Source: Papio anubis
Taxonomy: Eukaryota; Chordata; Mammalia; Primates; Cercopithecidae
Assembly (NCBI RefSeq): GCF_008728515.1
Contig: NC_044989.1
Span: forward strand, 81,848,147-81,912,146
Length of the DNA: 64,000 bases
Direction of reading: 5' to 3'
Every line of letters starts with the position of its first letter. Position 1 is the first letter of the stretch. The notes below the pieces were generated by a model, which saw only the letters and a list, made by a program, of their open reading frames with translations, made no database searches and had not been told where the DNA came from. Position numbers and translations under genes: made by a program. Below, one piece after another: positions 42,888 through 53,562 of this stretch.

Positions 42888-44473
42888 TTATATGTACCTT
42901 TTGGAAGCACTAACAAGTGAGAATAGGCAAAAAAAAAAAAGAAAATATATCAAGGGGTAGGGTATTATCAGGCATATTTAGATTTGTTGTAGAGTGAATA
43001 ATTAAGAATTTATCCAATGGATAGAAGTGTACATGCTTAGAAGAAAAGGGAAAGCACTTTTGGTTAAACTGTGGGATACCTAGTGGATGGGATAGTAGCA
43101 TGTAGGCTAGAAAAGTAGGTCATGAAAGAAAATGGAGCATCTTAAAGGCAGAACTGAATGGGTTGAGTTATACTTCTTAGGTGAAGATTGCTTTCCTTCT
43201 TGCTTAGAATCTGCAATCAGTCCAGGTGAAGAGGAATAATCAAAGAATTGGCATTGTCTAGGCTTGACAAAATTCATGCATATCAGTATGTGGAAATAAA
43301 TGACTCTTCACAGTTTCTCAGTTGGAACTGAGAAACTAGAAACTGGAATGAAAGAACAATACAGTCACCAAAACAGAATAAAAGTACCTTAAGGGATAAA
43401 AGTTTGTAATCTATAATAAAATAATTCAATAATACAAATAGAAAGAAATAGAACATGTCTTCTCGTGAAAATATTTAACTTTCAATCTGCTTGTTGGAAA
43501 CAACTACCAATACCTAAGACTACGGACCAACACATTTATGAGAAAGAGAATTTGGTGGCATATCCCTTCCCAGTTATCCTTCCTCACCAGGACACACACT
43601 TTTAGAGTAATACTACAAAATGCCATCAACATGATATATAAACTCAAAACTCTGCCATAAGAAAACCTGATGAAACAGTATGAGATGTAGGGGCCGAAAA
43701 ACAAACAATCAGTAAAATGGGGGACATTTTAAATGTCCTTATATATTCCAAAATTTGTCATATATAAAACAGGTTAGTGTTGGTTATGGGAATCCAATGG
43801 ACAATGTCAGATTCAATGACAGGCATGTGAATTCAATTCACATTTAAAATACATTTATGGCATATCAGGCCCTTGATAGATATGGGAATATAAAGATGAA
43901 TGAAATAAAGTTTTTGGTCTCAAGGAATTTACAACATAGCTGGATAAATGGTTAATGTGTATATACAATAAATGAGAAGAGAGATTTAAATATTTACTGA
44001 AAGGAGAGAACACGACTGGTGTTAGAAGTCATATTCCCATATACAGTAGACTAAAATGTAAAGGAAATGTTAGAAGCAGAGTTTCTTCTTTGCAAAGCTC
44101 AGAATCTGAGGAAGTAGCAGTATTCACGGTGTAATCATTGTGTCAAAGAGTGTGCTGAGTCTTCTTTTAGAGGAAAAGCTGTGAAGCAAATTGGAGAAAT
44201 GTGGTAGAGGCCCAGAGACCCCCTTTTTCCAGGTGGCATCAGAAATCCAGGCTACAAACAATGTGATGGGTCAACTTCTTGCTGTAGCACCCAGATAAGA
44301 GATTGATCATCCATAAAGACTTTAGCAACAGTGAGAAAGGAGTATGATGCATCACTTATGCATATCTCTCAAAGAGACAGCCAATATAAGGTGTGATTTA
44401 TCTGAGTTAGCAAATCACCACTCTTTTGTCTCAGAAAAGTTGAATATATTAATAGCACTATTTATATTTGGTG
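42888..44473. other. Mostly unassigned sequence
   Basis: No gene recognised. It holds one ancient repeat fragment (43838-43960) listed separately. Confidence 0.45.
43838..43960 (+). mobile_element. Ancient interspersed repeat fragment
   Basis: 'atcaggcccttgatagatatgggaatataaagatgaatgaaataaag', 'ggtctcaaggaatttacaacatagctgg' matches the pattern 'ccaggcactgtgctaggtgctggggatacaaagatgaataag', 'cctcaaggagcttacagtctagtgg'. The family is not assigned. Confidence 0.45.
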
Positions 44474-44841
44474 TGTATCTTAATCCCTTTTGTGTTGCTA
44501 TAACAGAATACCCAGGACTGGGTGATTTATAAACAATAGAAGTTTATTTATGTCATGGTTCTAGAGGCTGGGAAGTCCAAGAAAATGGCACTGACATGTG
44601 GCCCCTGGTGGAAGACAAAAGTCATCACATGGTAAGAAAGAGTGAGGGCATGCAAGGCAGAGGAATAAAGGAGGCCAAACTCCCATGATAACTAATCCAC
44701 TTCTGTGATAACAGCATTAATCCTTCATGAGGGAAATGCCCTTATGACATAACCACCTCTTAAAAGTCTCACCTCTTAATGCCATCATGATTGCAATTAA
44801 ATTTCAACATCAATTTGGAAAGGAACGTTCAAACCACAGCA
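44474..44841 (-). mobile_element. MaLR LTR (MST/MLT1-like)
   Basis: The plus strand shows the reverse complement of a MaLR LTR: 'tcttaatcccttttgtgttgctataacagaatacccaggactgggtgatttataaacaatagaagtttattt', 'ttctagaggctgggaagtccaag', 'catggtaagaaagagtgagggcatgcaaggcaga', 'acctcttaatgccatcatgattgcaattaaatttcaacat', 'gttcaaaccacagca'. It is a solo LTR. The flanking 5-mers GTGTG and GTATG agree at 4 of 5 positions if the boundary is set at 44476. Confidence 0.85.
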
Positions 44842-47095
44842 GTATGTATAGAAAGCCTTACCTAGGCTTCATGCTGAGACCAGGTGCCAATTCAACCTTT
44901 TCCCCAGGCTCTTTTCTCTGAGTCAAAAATTACTTACTGTTAGTAAAATGCTACATTTTAATCAGTATCCCTCTATTATTCCCCAGAGTGAGTAATGATT
45001 GGCACCAAAATACTAAAAAATCCCTGATATATGATTAAATTGACTTCAAAATGTCACCTTGATTCCTAAGCCTCCTAACCCTCCTAACTCCATACCTGCT
45101 ATCTACTTTTGAGAGTTAACACTAAGTAGATCCTGGATTAAACCTACTACCCCAAATCTGATATTATTATCAGCCTCCAAGCTCATTGCCAACCCATTCC
45201 ACAACTCTACTATGTCTTCTCTTGGCTCTGTTTTATTGCTTCCACTTTTGGGTCCTGAATCTTTGCCCCTTCTCCACTGTCTGTCTGCCTGTTACCCAGA
45301 AACCATCATATCTACCTGCTGTAGGCACAGGAAACACACTGAACTCTACAGTCAGACCTACACTGATTTTAATCTCAACTTTCCATCTTGAATGCTGTGC
45401 CACATTGAGCAAGTCATGTGAATTCTAAATCTCCACTTTCTCCTGGGGAAATATGAAATTTAAAGGTACCACAGAGTACCTGGTAAATAGTAGGCACTTT
45501 ATAAATGTGGATTATTTTCCTTCCTCATTTCTACAATCTTATACAAATCAATCTGAAGAAAATGCTTAACTGTGAGGAAGAAAAAGAGCAGTATTATACA
45601 ATTTCTGAAAAGAACTCTTTTCTCTTGAACGATTTATCTGTCAGAATAAAGAATTATGTTCACTACATTCTTTCATTCTGTGAAGTGGTCAGACTCTAGA
45701 TGTGGTGATGAAAGGAACATGCCTTTTTCTTCATTTACACAGTGCAGCATGCTGCTATCTGGTGAATATTTCCATAGAAACAGTAGAATGGCTGCTGGGG
45801 CAGGAGGGACACTGGAATTCTTTATGGAGCCTTTTTCTTCCCTTTAGCAGCCAGTGGCAGTCCTGGTTTGGTTGGACTTATGAGCAGACATACATTGATT
45901 TGAAGCTGCATGTTCAAGAAGAACCAAGCTCAAAGCAAACTTTCAACATGTAGTCTTCTAAGTTCAGGCGGAAAGGGGAGAGTTTCGGACATATGTTCTG
46001 CTGGCACTAAATCAAAGAAAGTGTCAATCACCCATTATTCAGTTAAACTGATACTTGAGACTAGTAAAACCAGCAGAACTGGCTGTGCATTTGTGGTCGA
46101 ATGGTTGATTTAAATACTTTGATACTTTCATAGGTCTACCAGTCTATGAAAGAGTCACCTCTACATTTTTACCAATAGATGATCATATGAACTACATAAT
46201 TTCCAGGATTTTGAAGATCTCATTGGTAAAAATAGTCCATTCCACTGTTGGACATCTTTAAGTCTGTTCTTCAATTTCACTGAAATTTAGTTTTCCCTTT
46301 ATTTTTCAAGCAGAAGTGTAATAGTGAAAATTATATCTATGGCCATGTTGAATTTGGAGGTAGGCACAGGTATGGAGTAGGAATTCTATTAATCTTGTTT
46401 AGAGGATGTTTCTCACAAATTTTTTTTGTTAGTTTCTATCATGAAAGAGGATTTTAATGTTTTGCATTCTCAGAAATATTTGGGCTCTTCTGTGTCCTAG
46501 GATTTTGCTTTGCAATTTATGTAGCTCATTTCTTAAACAGCCTATTTAAACATAAGTGGGGTTCTATCAAATTTTTTAGTTTCTTATTCCTCACATTCTC
46601 CCTAGCCTTTAATAAAGAGAGCTATAATGCAGAAACTTTTTGGGGGTGTGTGTGTGTGTGAACCAGTTATGGATCAAGTGATTTGAAAGATTTATTTGGG
46701 AAATCAAAGATAAATTAATTTTTGAAAGAAAGTATCTCAATCAAATGTTTCTGTACTCACTTGTCTATACCAACTGAACATGCAGAATTCTTAAGTTTTA
46801 TTTCTCTAAGGCTGTGCATAAAAAATAGTTACGCATGGGTGTGTGTGGGGGGAGTTTTTGAATAACATATTACACCTATAACAAGTTTAGGAAAATGATA
46901 CACTTCAAGTAATTACCTTGACTTTTCCTCTAAATTTTTACTTCAGTCAGTGAAAAGGCTTTTTATTTGAAGAGTGGCATGATTAAAAAAAAAGCTTTGA
47001 CTACTTTTAAAAGTTAAATGTACATAGAAAGGCACAGATAATGTGTTCAGAACATGCAATATTGCTAAGAAAAATATAAGGAGATTTATTATATG
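44842..47095. other. Mostly unassigned sequence
   Basis: No gene recognised. It contains one MIR (45345-45520) and a short TG run at about 46646-46660. Confidence 0.45.
45345..45520 (+). mobile_element. MIR SINE
   Basis: 'ctctacagtcagacctacactgattttaatctcaact', 'tgccacattgagcaagtcatgtgaattctaaatctccactttctcctgggg', 'agagtacctggtaaatagtaggcactttataaatg' matches MIR from core to 3' end ('cagtgcctggcacatagtaggcgctcaataaatg'). Confidence 0.7.
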
Positions 47096-47520
47096 GTTAC
47101 TGTATTAGTCTCTTCTCAAATTGCTACAAAGAAATACCTGAGACTGTGTAGTATATAAAGAAAAGAGGCTTAATTGGCTTACAGTTCCAGAGGCTGTGCA
47201 GGAAGCACCTTAGCATCTGTTTCTGGCGAGACCTCAGAGAGCTTTTACTCATGGTGGAGGGCATCTTTTACCCATGGAGGAGGGCAATGGGTGAACAGGC
47301 ATCTTAGATGGCAGGACCGAGAGAGAGAGGGAGGTGCCACAAACTTTTAAACAACCATATCTCATGATAACTCACTATTACAGTGGCGAATCAAAGGGGA
47401 TGGTGTTGAACCATGAGAAACCACTCTCATTTTTAATCACCTCCCATCTGGCTCCATCTCCAACACTGAAAATTGGACTTGAACATGAGATTTGGGTGAG
47501 TTGAAACCATTATAAGTTAC
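47096..47520. repeat. 5-bp target-site duplication bracketing the MaLR LTR
   Basis: GTTAC at 47096-47100 and again at 47516-47520, exactly adjoining the LTR ends; 5 bp is the known duplication length for ERVL-MaLR. Confidence 0.85.
47101..47515 (-). mobile_element. MaLR solo LTR (THE1/MST-like)
   Basis: Begins TGTATTAGTC on the plus strand, which is the reverse complement of a MaLR 3' end. Then 'attgctacaaagaaatacctgagactg', 'aagaaaagaggcttaattggcttacagttc', 'gtgccacaaacttttaaacaaccatatctcatgataactcacta' and 'gaacatgagatttgggtgagttgaaaccat'. The 415-bp length fits. A perfect GTTAC duplication flanks it. Confidence 0.9.
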
Positions 47521-50034
47521 TTATTTGCAATTTTCAGATGAGATGGAAAGGCGGAAAGAGATAAACAGTTGAAATGGCAAAAAAAAAAAATACAGGATAA
47601 GGTTTATATTTCACTTTCACCACATTATATTGTCAATGTAGCTTTCTTTCTTTCATATACATTTCAGTATTATTTAAAATTGCAACTTCAGTTAGAGTTT
47701 CATTTTGTAACTCCACCTTAGTTACCATAGGCCTTTTGGTCATTCATTATCCCCTGAAATCTCAGTTACCTAATGACACACAGAACTTTACTAGTTCTGC
47801 TGATCCTACCACACTCTTTCCTCCTAAATTCTTGACTTATGAAGATGTGTGCGTATAAAAACTCCCTGATATTCTCTCTTTTTCCTGTCTAACATTTTTC
47901 TAATCATCTTACATTAACTGAAATCAGACTGTCTTCTGATGTCATTAAATTCCCCCTCCAACTTCACATTTTCTCACACCTTATATATCTCATGGTGGGG
48001 AGCTGGGAATGGAATTACTTTCATGCATCAGAATCAACTCTAGGTAATTACTCCCCCTCTATTTTCTAACACTGTTAGCTCTTAAAGTTTATGCCATTCA
48101 CCTAAAACCTTGTCTTTCCCACCTGGTTGCTGAAATCCATAGACATTCTTCACTGAAATTTTGTTTATGCTCAGTGATTGACAACCTCATCTCCAAATTC
48201 CTTTTCATCCTCGCTATTTTAGCCACACAATCCCAAGGTTACACCATAGATTTTGTTAACAAACACTTCAGATTGCCCACATAAATTCAAACTGGCTACA
48301 GTTTTCTAGATTTTCAGCTCACCTAATTTGTGACATTGAAAGCGATCTTTGTGGCAGAGAAAATATTTGCCAAATTCCCCAAATGAAATGAGATTCTGTT
48401 TACTTTCAAAACTTCCTTGGAGCACATTGAATTCATGTGGCTAATTCTAATTAAAGTATACCAAATGAAAAGACGATGTACAACCTCTATCCCATGCTGC
48501 TTCTGCTTAAACGACTTTGGGAGCCATGCATTAAAATGATAACATGACAACACGAACGAAAGCTAAATCAACTCCTAGCTAGATGAAATAAGGAGTTCTC
48601 ACTAACACACTTCATAACAGTCTTGCCTAAGAAATTACCTTTTGTTGTACTAGCCAATGAAAATTTGAGGATTTCTTTCTTGTGCAACAGGTGTTAATTA
48701 TGCCAAAGAAAAGTCGGCTGTCACAATCCATTGACTTCCTTTCATTTTATGTAGTAACAAACGCTCCCTTTCTGCCTCTACTTTCCTTTTAATCTAGCTT
48801 GTATGTTATGGTCCACACTTACATTTAGCATTTTGTTAATTAAATCTATCACTCTTTATACTTTCTCCTGTCAAAACTTCACCCTTAGATCAATAAATCA
48901 TCTGAGTTCTCTAGTCTCACACCCAAACACCCGAATGTTGTTGTATCAACAATGTCATGATTACCCCTTTAAAAGAGCACTCTACATGGGAAGATGTTTG
49001 ATTACAGTTTTTTAGTATGTTTACTTCACAAAATGCTTATTACGTGCTTTCAACATAATACTAAAAATGTCTCTTCTGCTTTTATTTTCAGTTAATTAAT
49101 ATGCTTCACACCTCATTGAGAAAATAGAAACAATTTAAAAAGAAATCTCTTCTTCCATCAGAACTATTTTAAAACCATCATCCTCTTCATTAGTCTTTGT
49201 CTTATTTTTTCCACTCACTTCTCCATTCCTTCATTCTAATGAAGTATTTCTTTTTGTATGAAGGACTTATTCTTTACCATATGCTTAGTTTCCATTACCT
49301 CTCATCTTCTCAAAGAACCTAGTATTCTCCTCCACATGTCTAATAATAATTCTATCTGGAAAAGTCACAAATTTATTTCATATCTCCTTCCAGCTACTGC
49401 CCTAATTCTTGTTCCACTTCACACTCAAACTTGTCAAAGAAATGTTTTAACATTTACCGTGTCCACTTCCTCACCTAACCATTCTTTCTTCAGTCCATGA
49501 CTCCCATGTACTATTTTGCAAAGACTGTTCTACGTATATACATATATATTTACAAAATGTATTATTTTACTGTCTCTAATTTTAACATATATCAGGCACT
49601 TCAGAACATCTAGAAAGACTAGACATACAAAAAAGTTTAGCATTGTCAACTATATATACAGTAGTGAGAATAAAATGCACACAAAACAATGGATAGGGTA
49701 TGAAAATTCTTCTAAATATGACCAGTCTGGCAAAGAACCTTCTTCTCTTCCTTCTCAGGTCTTCTGCTCCATGTCTTCTAACCCACTGAACAAACGTGGA
49801 TGTGTTGCTTCCAGAAGTGGTCTAATGACTCCATTTCAAAAAGTCAACTCCAGAAGACATTTTCTATGACTTCTTTTTACACAAATGATAATTTGCAAGA
49901 TGTGTGATTTTTTAACTCTACTTCATACATCGGCAACTTCTTTACAAGGGCTGGATGTGGCAAATGTTTTCTTTTAAAAGCTTTTGGGTGGGAGAAGTTG
50001 AGAGCATCTTTTTCATATTATATAGGCAATCATT
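47521..50034. other. Unassigned sequence
   Basis: No gene or family confidently recognised in 2.5 kb. The pyrimidine-rich segments at 47700-48300 and 49240-49500 could be old L2-like DNA, but I cannot show it. Confidence 0.4.
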
Positions 50035-50820
50035 CTACAAACAGCCAGTAAATCTTCCCAAAGGATGATGAGCATTTCCAGTGGGCCAAATGGGGCATGT
50101 CATTCTGCCATTTCTCTCTTCCGACAGCAAAGTCTGGTAGAACAAAGAGCAAGCACCGCTAACCGTTCCACTCGTTGTAGGGACTCCTCTCACCTTCCAG
50201 GCCCGTTCAGGCCATTGTCCCTTGTCGTCAGGACTAGGTAGCTCTTGCCCATTCGAGACAGAGTGGTCACCCAGGACCTGGATCTGTGCGGCTCCATGAC
50301 CTGAGAAGGCAGCTGAGTCAGTGCTGGTGACCGCCTTCCTGGACCCTCTACAACTTAGCAGCTCCGTCATGTGGCGCTCAAGCGGCCTTCATTATTATGG
50401 CCCAGCACACCCGCCACCACCCAAAGTCACTGCGTCCCCGCGGCTCGGCAGGAGCTTTGTCTAGGCCCGACAGGGCTGGGCCGACAGGGTTGGGCCGAGA
50501 GACCTGGTGGCCGAGAGACCTGGCGGCCGGCGTGTTCAGGGCTGGGAAAGGCCGTGGCTTCCATCAGGTCTCCAGGTGGAACAGAAAAGAGAGATTCGCC
50601 ACTGCTTCAAGGCCTGGGCCCAGCCCTGGTTGCCACAACGAGGTCTCAGGGTGTCTGCTGGGCAGAGGGCGCGCCTGCCACTTCCCCAGCTCACTGCAGG
50701 CCCAGGCTGCGTCCAGAGCACCCCCGGGTGAGGGCAGCTGGCTGTGCTTGGCCTGCTCTCTGCCAAAACCGAACTCAAGACCATTAAGACATATACCTGA
50801 CCACTGTCTTCCTGCATAGA
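50035..50820. promoter_or_regulatory. Isolated CpG-rich islet
   Basis: GC content and CpG density rise sharply. I count a little over 20 CpG in about 350 bp around 50370-50720, against near absence in the flanks. Open frames of 138-140 codons (plus, 50371-50819) and 111 codons (minus, 50035-50370, MTELLSCRGSRKAV...) overlap on opposite strands. None shows a domain I know, and GC-rich DNA yields long frames by chance. On the minus strand a good splice donor (GGAAGGTGAGAG) occurs at about 50195. Possible readings: an unannotated promoter or first exon, an orphan CpG island, or an old retrocopy of a GC-rich transcript. I cannot decide between them. Confidence 0.5.
50468..50527. repeat. Paired 14-mer and 16-mer tandem repeats
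   Basis: CCGACAGGGCTGGG and CCGACAGGGTTGGG are followed at once by CCGAGAGACCTGGTGG and CCGAGAGACCTGGCGG: two doublets sharing the CCGA start, inside the CpG islet. Confidence 0.9.
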
Positions 50821-50829
50821 AGAGAACAT

Positions 50830-51065
50830 TTTTTTCTCCTTACCTTTTTAGAACTCATAGCAACATAGAGTTGAGCACTTTTCGTCTTTTGAAACACATT
50901 GGTATGAAATTATTCTCCAAATTTCATTGTACACAAATGTTTGTGTTTCTTCTGTTTCCACCCTTTTACTTTCTATTTTCTGTTACTAACTTACTTCATT
51001 CAGTTTTTATGTGTGTGAATATCCTAATGTCTTAACTACCAAATTTTTTCTCTCTCTTCTGTTTT
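50830..51065. other. Unassigned spacer
   Basis: AT-rich stretch between the CpG islet and the Alu; nothing recognised. Confidence 0.45.
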
Positions 51066-51397
51066 TAGAGAAAGGGTCTCACTATGTTTCCCAGGCTCTC
51101 AGCTCACTGCAACCTCTGCCTCCTGGGCTCAAGTGATCCTCCCACCTCAATCTCCTGAGCAGCTGTGACTGCATGTGCACCACCAGGCATTTCATTTCAT
51201 TTCATTTCATTTCATTTCATTTCATTTCATTTCATTTCATTTTATTTTATTATTTTATTTTATTTTATTTTATTTTATTTTTTTATAGATACAGTCTATT
51301 TTGCCCAAGCTGGTTTTGAACTCCTGACCTCAAACCATCCTCCTGCCTTAGCCTCCAAAAGTGCCAGAATTACAGGTGTGAGCTATCACATCCGGCC
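51066..51397 (-). mobile_element. Old Alu with expanded pentamer linker
   Basis: Reverse-complement Alu: 'agagaaagggtctcactatgtttcccaggct', 'tcagctcactgcaacctctgcctcctgggctcaagtgatcc' and, after a long repeat, 'gcccaagctggttttgaactcctgacctcaaaccatcctcctgcctta', 'agaattacaggtgtgagctatcacatccggcc'. The second arm (left monomer) is complete to the GGCCGG start. The A-rich linker between arms has been replaced by an ATTTC/ATTTT array. Confidence 0.95.
51189..51286. repeat. (ATTTC)10 followed by (ATTTT)n in an Alu linker
   Basis: Ten perfect ATTTC units (51189-51238) pass without a break into ATTTT units (two, an ATT remnant, five more, then a longer T run) to about 51286. On the Alu sense strand these are GAAAT and AAAAT, which is consistent with growth out of the middle A-rich segment. 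Confidence 0.97.
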
Positions 51398-51649
51398 AAA
51401 AATTTTCTTTCTTATTTGACTCCTCTTATAAGCATATTCAATTAGTTCTTGATATCTTCACTAACACTGTTCAAAATTTCCCAAACTTAACATGTCCAAT
51501 ATGAAATTCTAAATATTTTCTTTCAAGATTTCTCCTGTATTTTTATATATTTCTGTAAATGTGCTCCTGCTAAAATGCTGGAAATCTGTCATTATTAACA
51601 ACTCACTCTACCTCAACACAACGTTCTATAACCAAGTCTGTTTATTTTA

Positions 51650-52030
51650 CATTAAATATGTACTTATAATTCATGCTTTTGCATTCAAATCATTGGAGCT
51701 ACTGTTGACTCAATCTTGTTGCATTTCAGTTGCTTCTTTAGTGTTGCCCCTGTTTTAATTTTCATACCTTTATCCCACCCATCCTTAATTTACAATCCAT
51801 TCTACTACATAACTGGTAGACTGTTTAAAAAAATCATGAGTGAGATCAAATTTCACACAAGATTTAAATTACCAATTGTGAAAAATTGGTATTTTGAATT
51901 GTGAAAAAAATTTCAAACACCTTTGCATGTATTACAAAGCCGTGGTGATCTGATCCCTACCTAGCTTTTCATCTGTATCAAGCATCACCTTTCTCCTATG
52001 CTTAATATGTTCAAGACATTTCTTTCAGTT
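51650..52030. mobile_element. L2-like fragment
   Basis: 'caatccattctactacataactggtagactgtttaaaaaaatcatgagtgagatcaaatttcac' and 'tacaaagccgtggtgatctgatccctacctagc' parallel an L2 3' region ('cattctccacacagcagcc..agtgatctttttaaaa..caaatcagatcatgtcac', 'ctacaaggccctgcatgatctggcccctgccta'). Divergence is high and the ends are uncertain. Confidence 0.5.
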
Positions 52031-52039
52031 TTTCAAATT

Positions 52040-52477
52040 AACTTTCGGAAGTTTTACATATATAAAAAAACTGAGGAAGAGGATAAAATTTCCCACACGC
52101 TTTATAGTCAGTTTCCTCTATTATTAACATCTTACATTAATATGGTCTATTTGTTACAGTTAATGAATTAATATTGACATATTACTAATAACAAGTCCAT
52201 ACTTTGTGTTTTTTTTAGTTTTTACCTAATGACCATCCAGGACCCCATCTGGGTTACCCACATTAGATTTAGTCATTATGTTTCCTTAGGCTTCTCTTGG
52301 CTATGGCAGTTTCTCAGACTAACCTTGTTTATGATGACCTTGACATTATGGAGAATGCTGGTCAGGTATTTTGTAAAGTGATCCTCTATTGGGAATTGTT
52401 TGATTTTTTTTTCTTATGATTAGACTTAGGAGTTTTGGGGAGAAAGGACATATCCCATTATATCAAGGGTACCTAGT
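52040..52477. mobile_element. Old L1 3'-region fragment, left of the LTR
   Basis: 'ggcttctcttggctatggcagtttctcagac', 'atgaccttgacattatggagaatgctggtcaggtattttgtaaagtg' and 'tcttatgattagacttaggagtttt' follow an L1MC/L1ME 3'-region block ('agtctcctttaatctggaacagttcctcag', 'atgaccttgacatttttgaagagtacaggccagttattttgtagaa', 'catgattagattcagg'). It continues at 53563 after the LTR. Confidence 0.6.
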
Positions 52478-53562
52478 TGTTGTGGGAAGTCAGGGACCCT
52501 GAACAGAGGGACTGGCTGAAGCCACAGCAGAAGAACACAAATTGTGAATATTTCATGGACATTTATTATTTCCCCAAATTAATACTTTTATAATTTCTTA
52601 TGCCTGTCTTTACTGCAATCTCTGAACATAAATTGTGAAGATTTCATGGACATTTATCACTTTCTCAATTAATACTCTTATAATTTCCCATGCCTATCTT
52701 TACTTTAATCTCTTAATCACATCATCTTCGTAAGCTGAAGGTGTATGTTGCCTCAGGACCCTGTGATGATTGCGTTATCTGTACAAATTGTTTGTAAAAC
52801 ATGTGTGTTTGAACAATATGAAATCTGGGCATCCTAAAAGAACAGGATAACAGTGATTTTCAGGGAACAAGGGAGATAACCGTAAGGTCTGACTGCCTGC
52901 AGGGCTAGACAGAACAGTCGTATTTCTCTTCTTGCAAAAGTGAATAGGAGAAATATCGCTGAATTCTTTTTCTCAGCAAGGAATAGCCCTGGGAAAATAA
53001 TGCATTCCCAGGGGGAGTTCTCTACAATGGCCACTCTGGGAGTGTCTGTCTTATGCAGTTGAAGATAAGGGATGAAATATACCCTTGTCTCATGCAGCAC
53101 CCTCAGGTTTGCTAGGATTAGGAAATTCCAGCCTGGTGAATTCTAGTCAGACCAGTTGTCTGCTCTTGAACCCTGTTTCTTGTTAAGATGTTTATCAATG
53201 ACAATGTGTGCATGCATAGTGGGACATGAAATCACATCAGTAGTTCTAATTTCACCCTGGCCTTGTGATCTTGCTCTGTCCCCATTTACCATGTGATATT
53301 TTATTGTTTTTTGAAGTATGTGATCTCTGTGACCTGCTCCCTATTCATACACTCCCTCCCCTTTTGAAATCCCTAATAAAACTTGCTGGTTTTGTGGCTC
53401 AGGGAGGCATCACAGAACCTGCTGACATGTGATGTCACCCCCGGAGACCCAGCTGTAAAATTTCTCTCTTTTGTACTCTTTCTCTATTTCTCAGACCAGC
53501 CAACACTTAGGGAAAATAGAAAAGAACCTACATCGAAATATTGGGGGCTGCTTCCCCTGATA
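52478..53562 (+). mobile_element. MER11-like (ERVK-class) solo LTR, 1085 bp
   Basis: Begins TGTTGTGGGAAGTCAGGGAC and ends '..ttgggggctgcttcccctgata'. Landmarks match MER11-type LTRs of an HML-group endogenous retrovirus: 'ggatgtatgt..cctcaggaccctgtgatgatt', 'gtgtgtttgaacaatatgaaatctgggc', 'ctcccctttt gaaatccctaataaaacttgctgg' and 'tgatgtcacccccggagacccagctgtaaaatttctctctt'. The AATAAA signal is at 53375-53380. A 6-bp duplication, CCTAGT (52472-52477) versus CCTACT (53563-53568), agrees at 5 of 6 positions, as expected for ERVK-type integration. No gag, pol or env lies next to it, so it is a solo LTR left by recombination. Two tandem 91-bp blocks near its 5' end are listed separately. Confidence 0.9.
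52539..52720. repeat. 91-bp internal tandem duplication in the LTR
   Basis: A block beginning 'aaattgtgaatatttcatggac' at 52539 is repeated from 52630 as 'aaattgtgaagatttcatggac'. The shared order runs through 'attaatac.cttataatttc.tatgcc' and 'tctttact..aatctct'. This sits in the U3 region and is probably a subfamily-level trait. Confidence 0.88.

Noticed and set aside
50371..50819. 138-140-codon frames in the CpG islet as real proteins
   Set aside because: Two plus-strand frames and two minus-strand frames overlap; low stop frequency is expected in GC-rich DNA. I kept the region as a regulatory or retrocopy candidate and did not call a CDS.
51165..51419. 84-codon frame with repeated FHFIS units
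   Set aside because: It is a translation of the ATTTC/ATTTT repeat within the Alu; a repeat protein is not supported.
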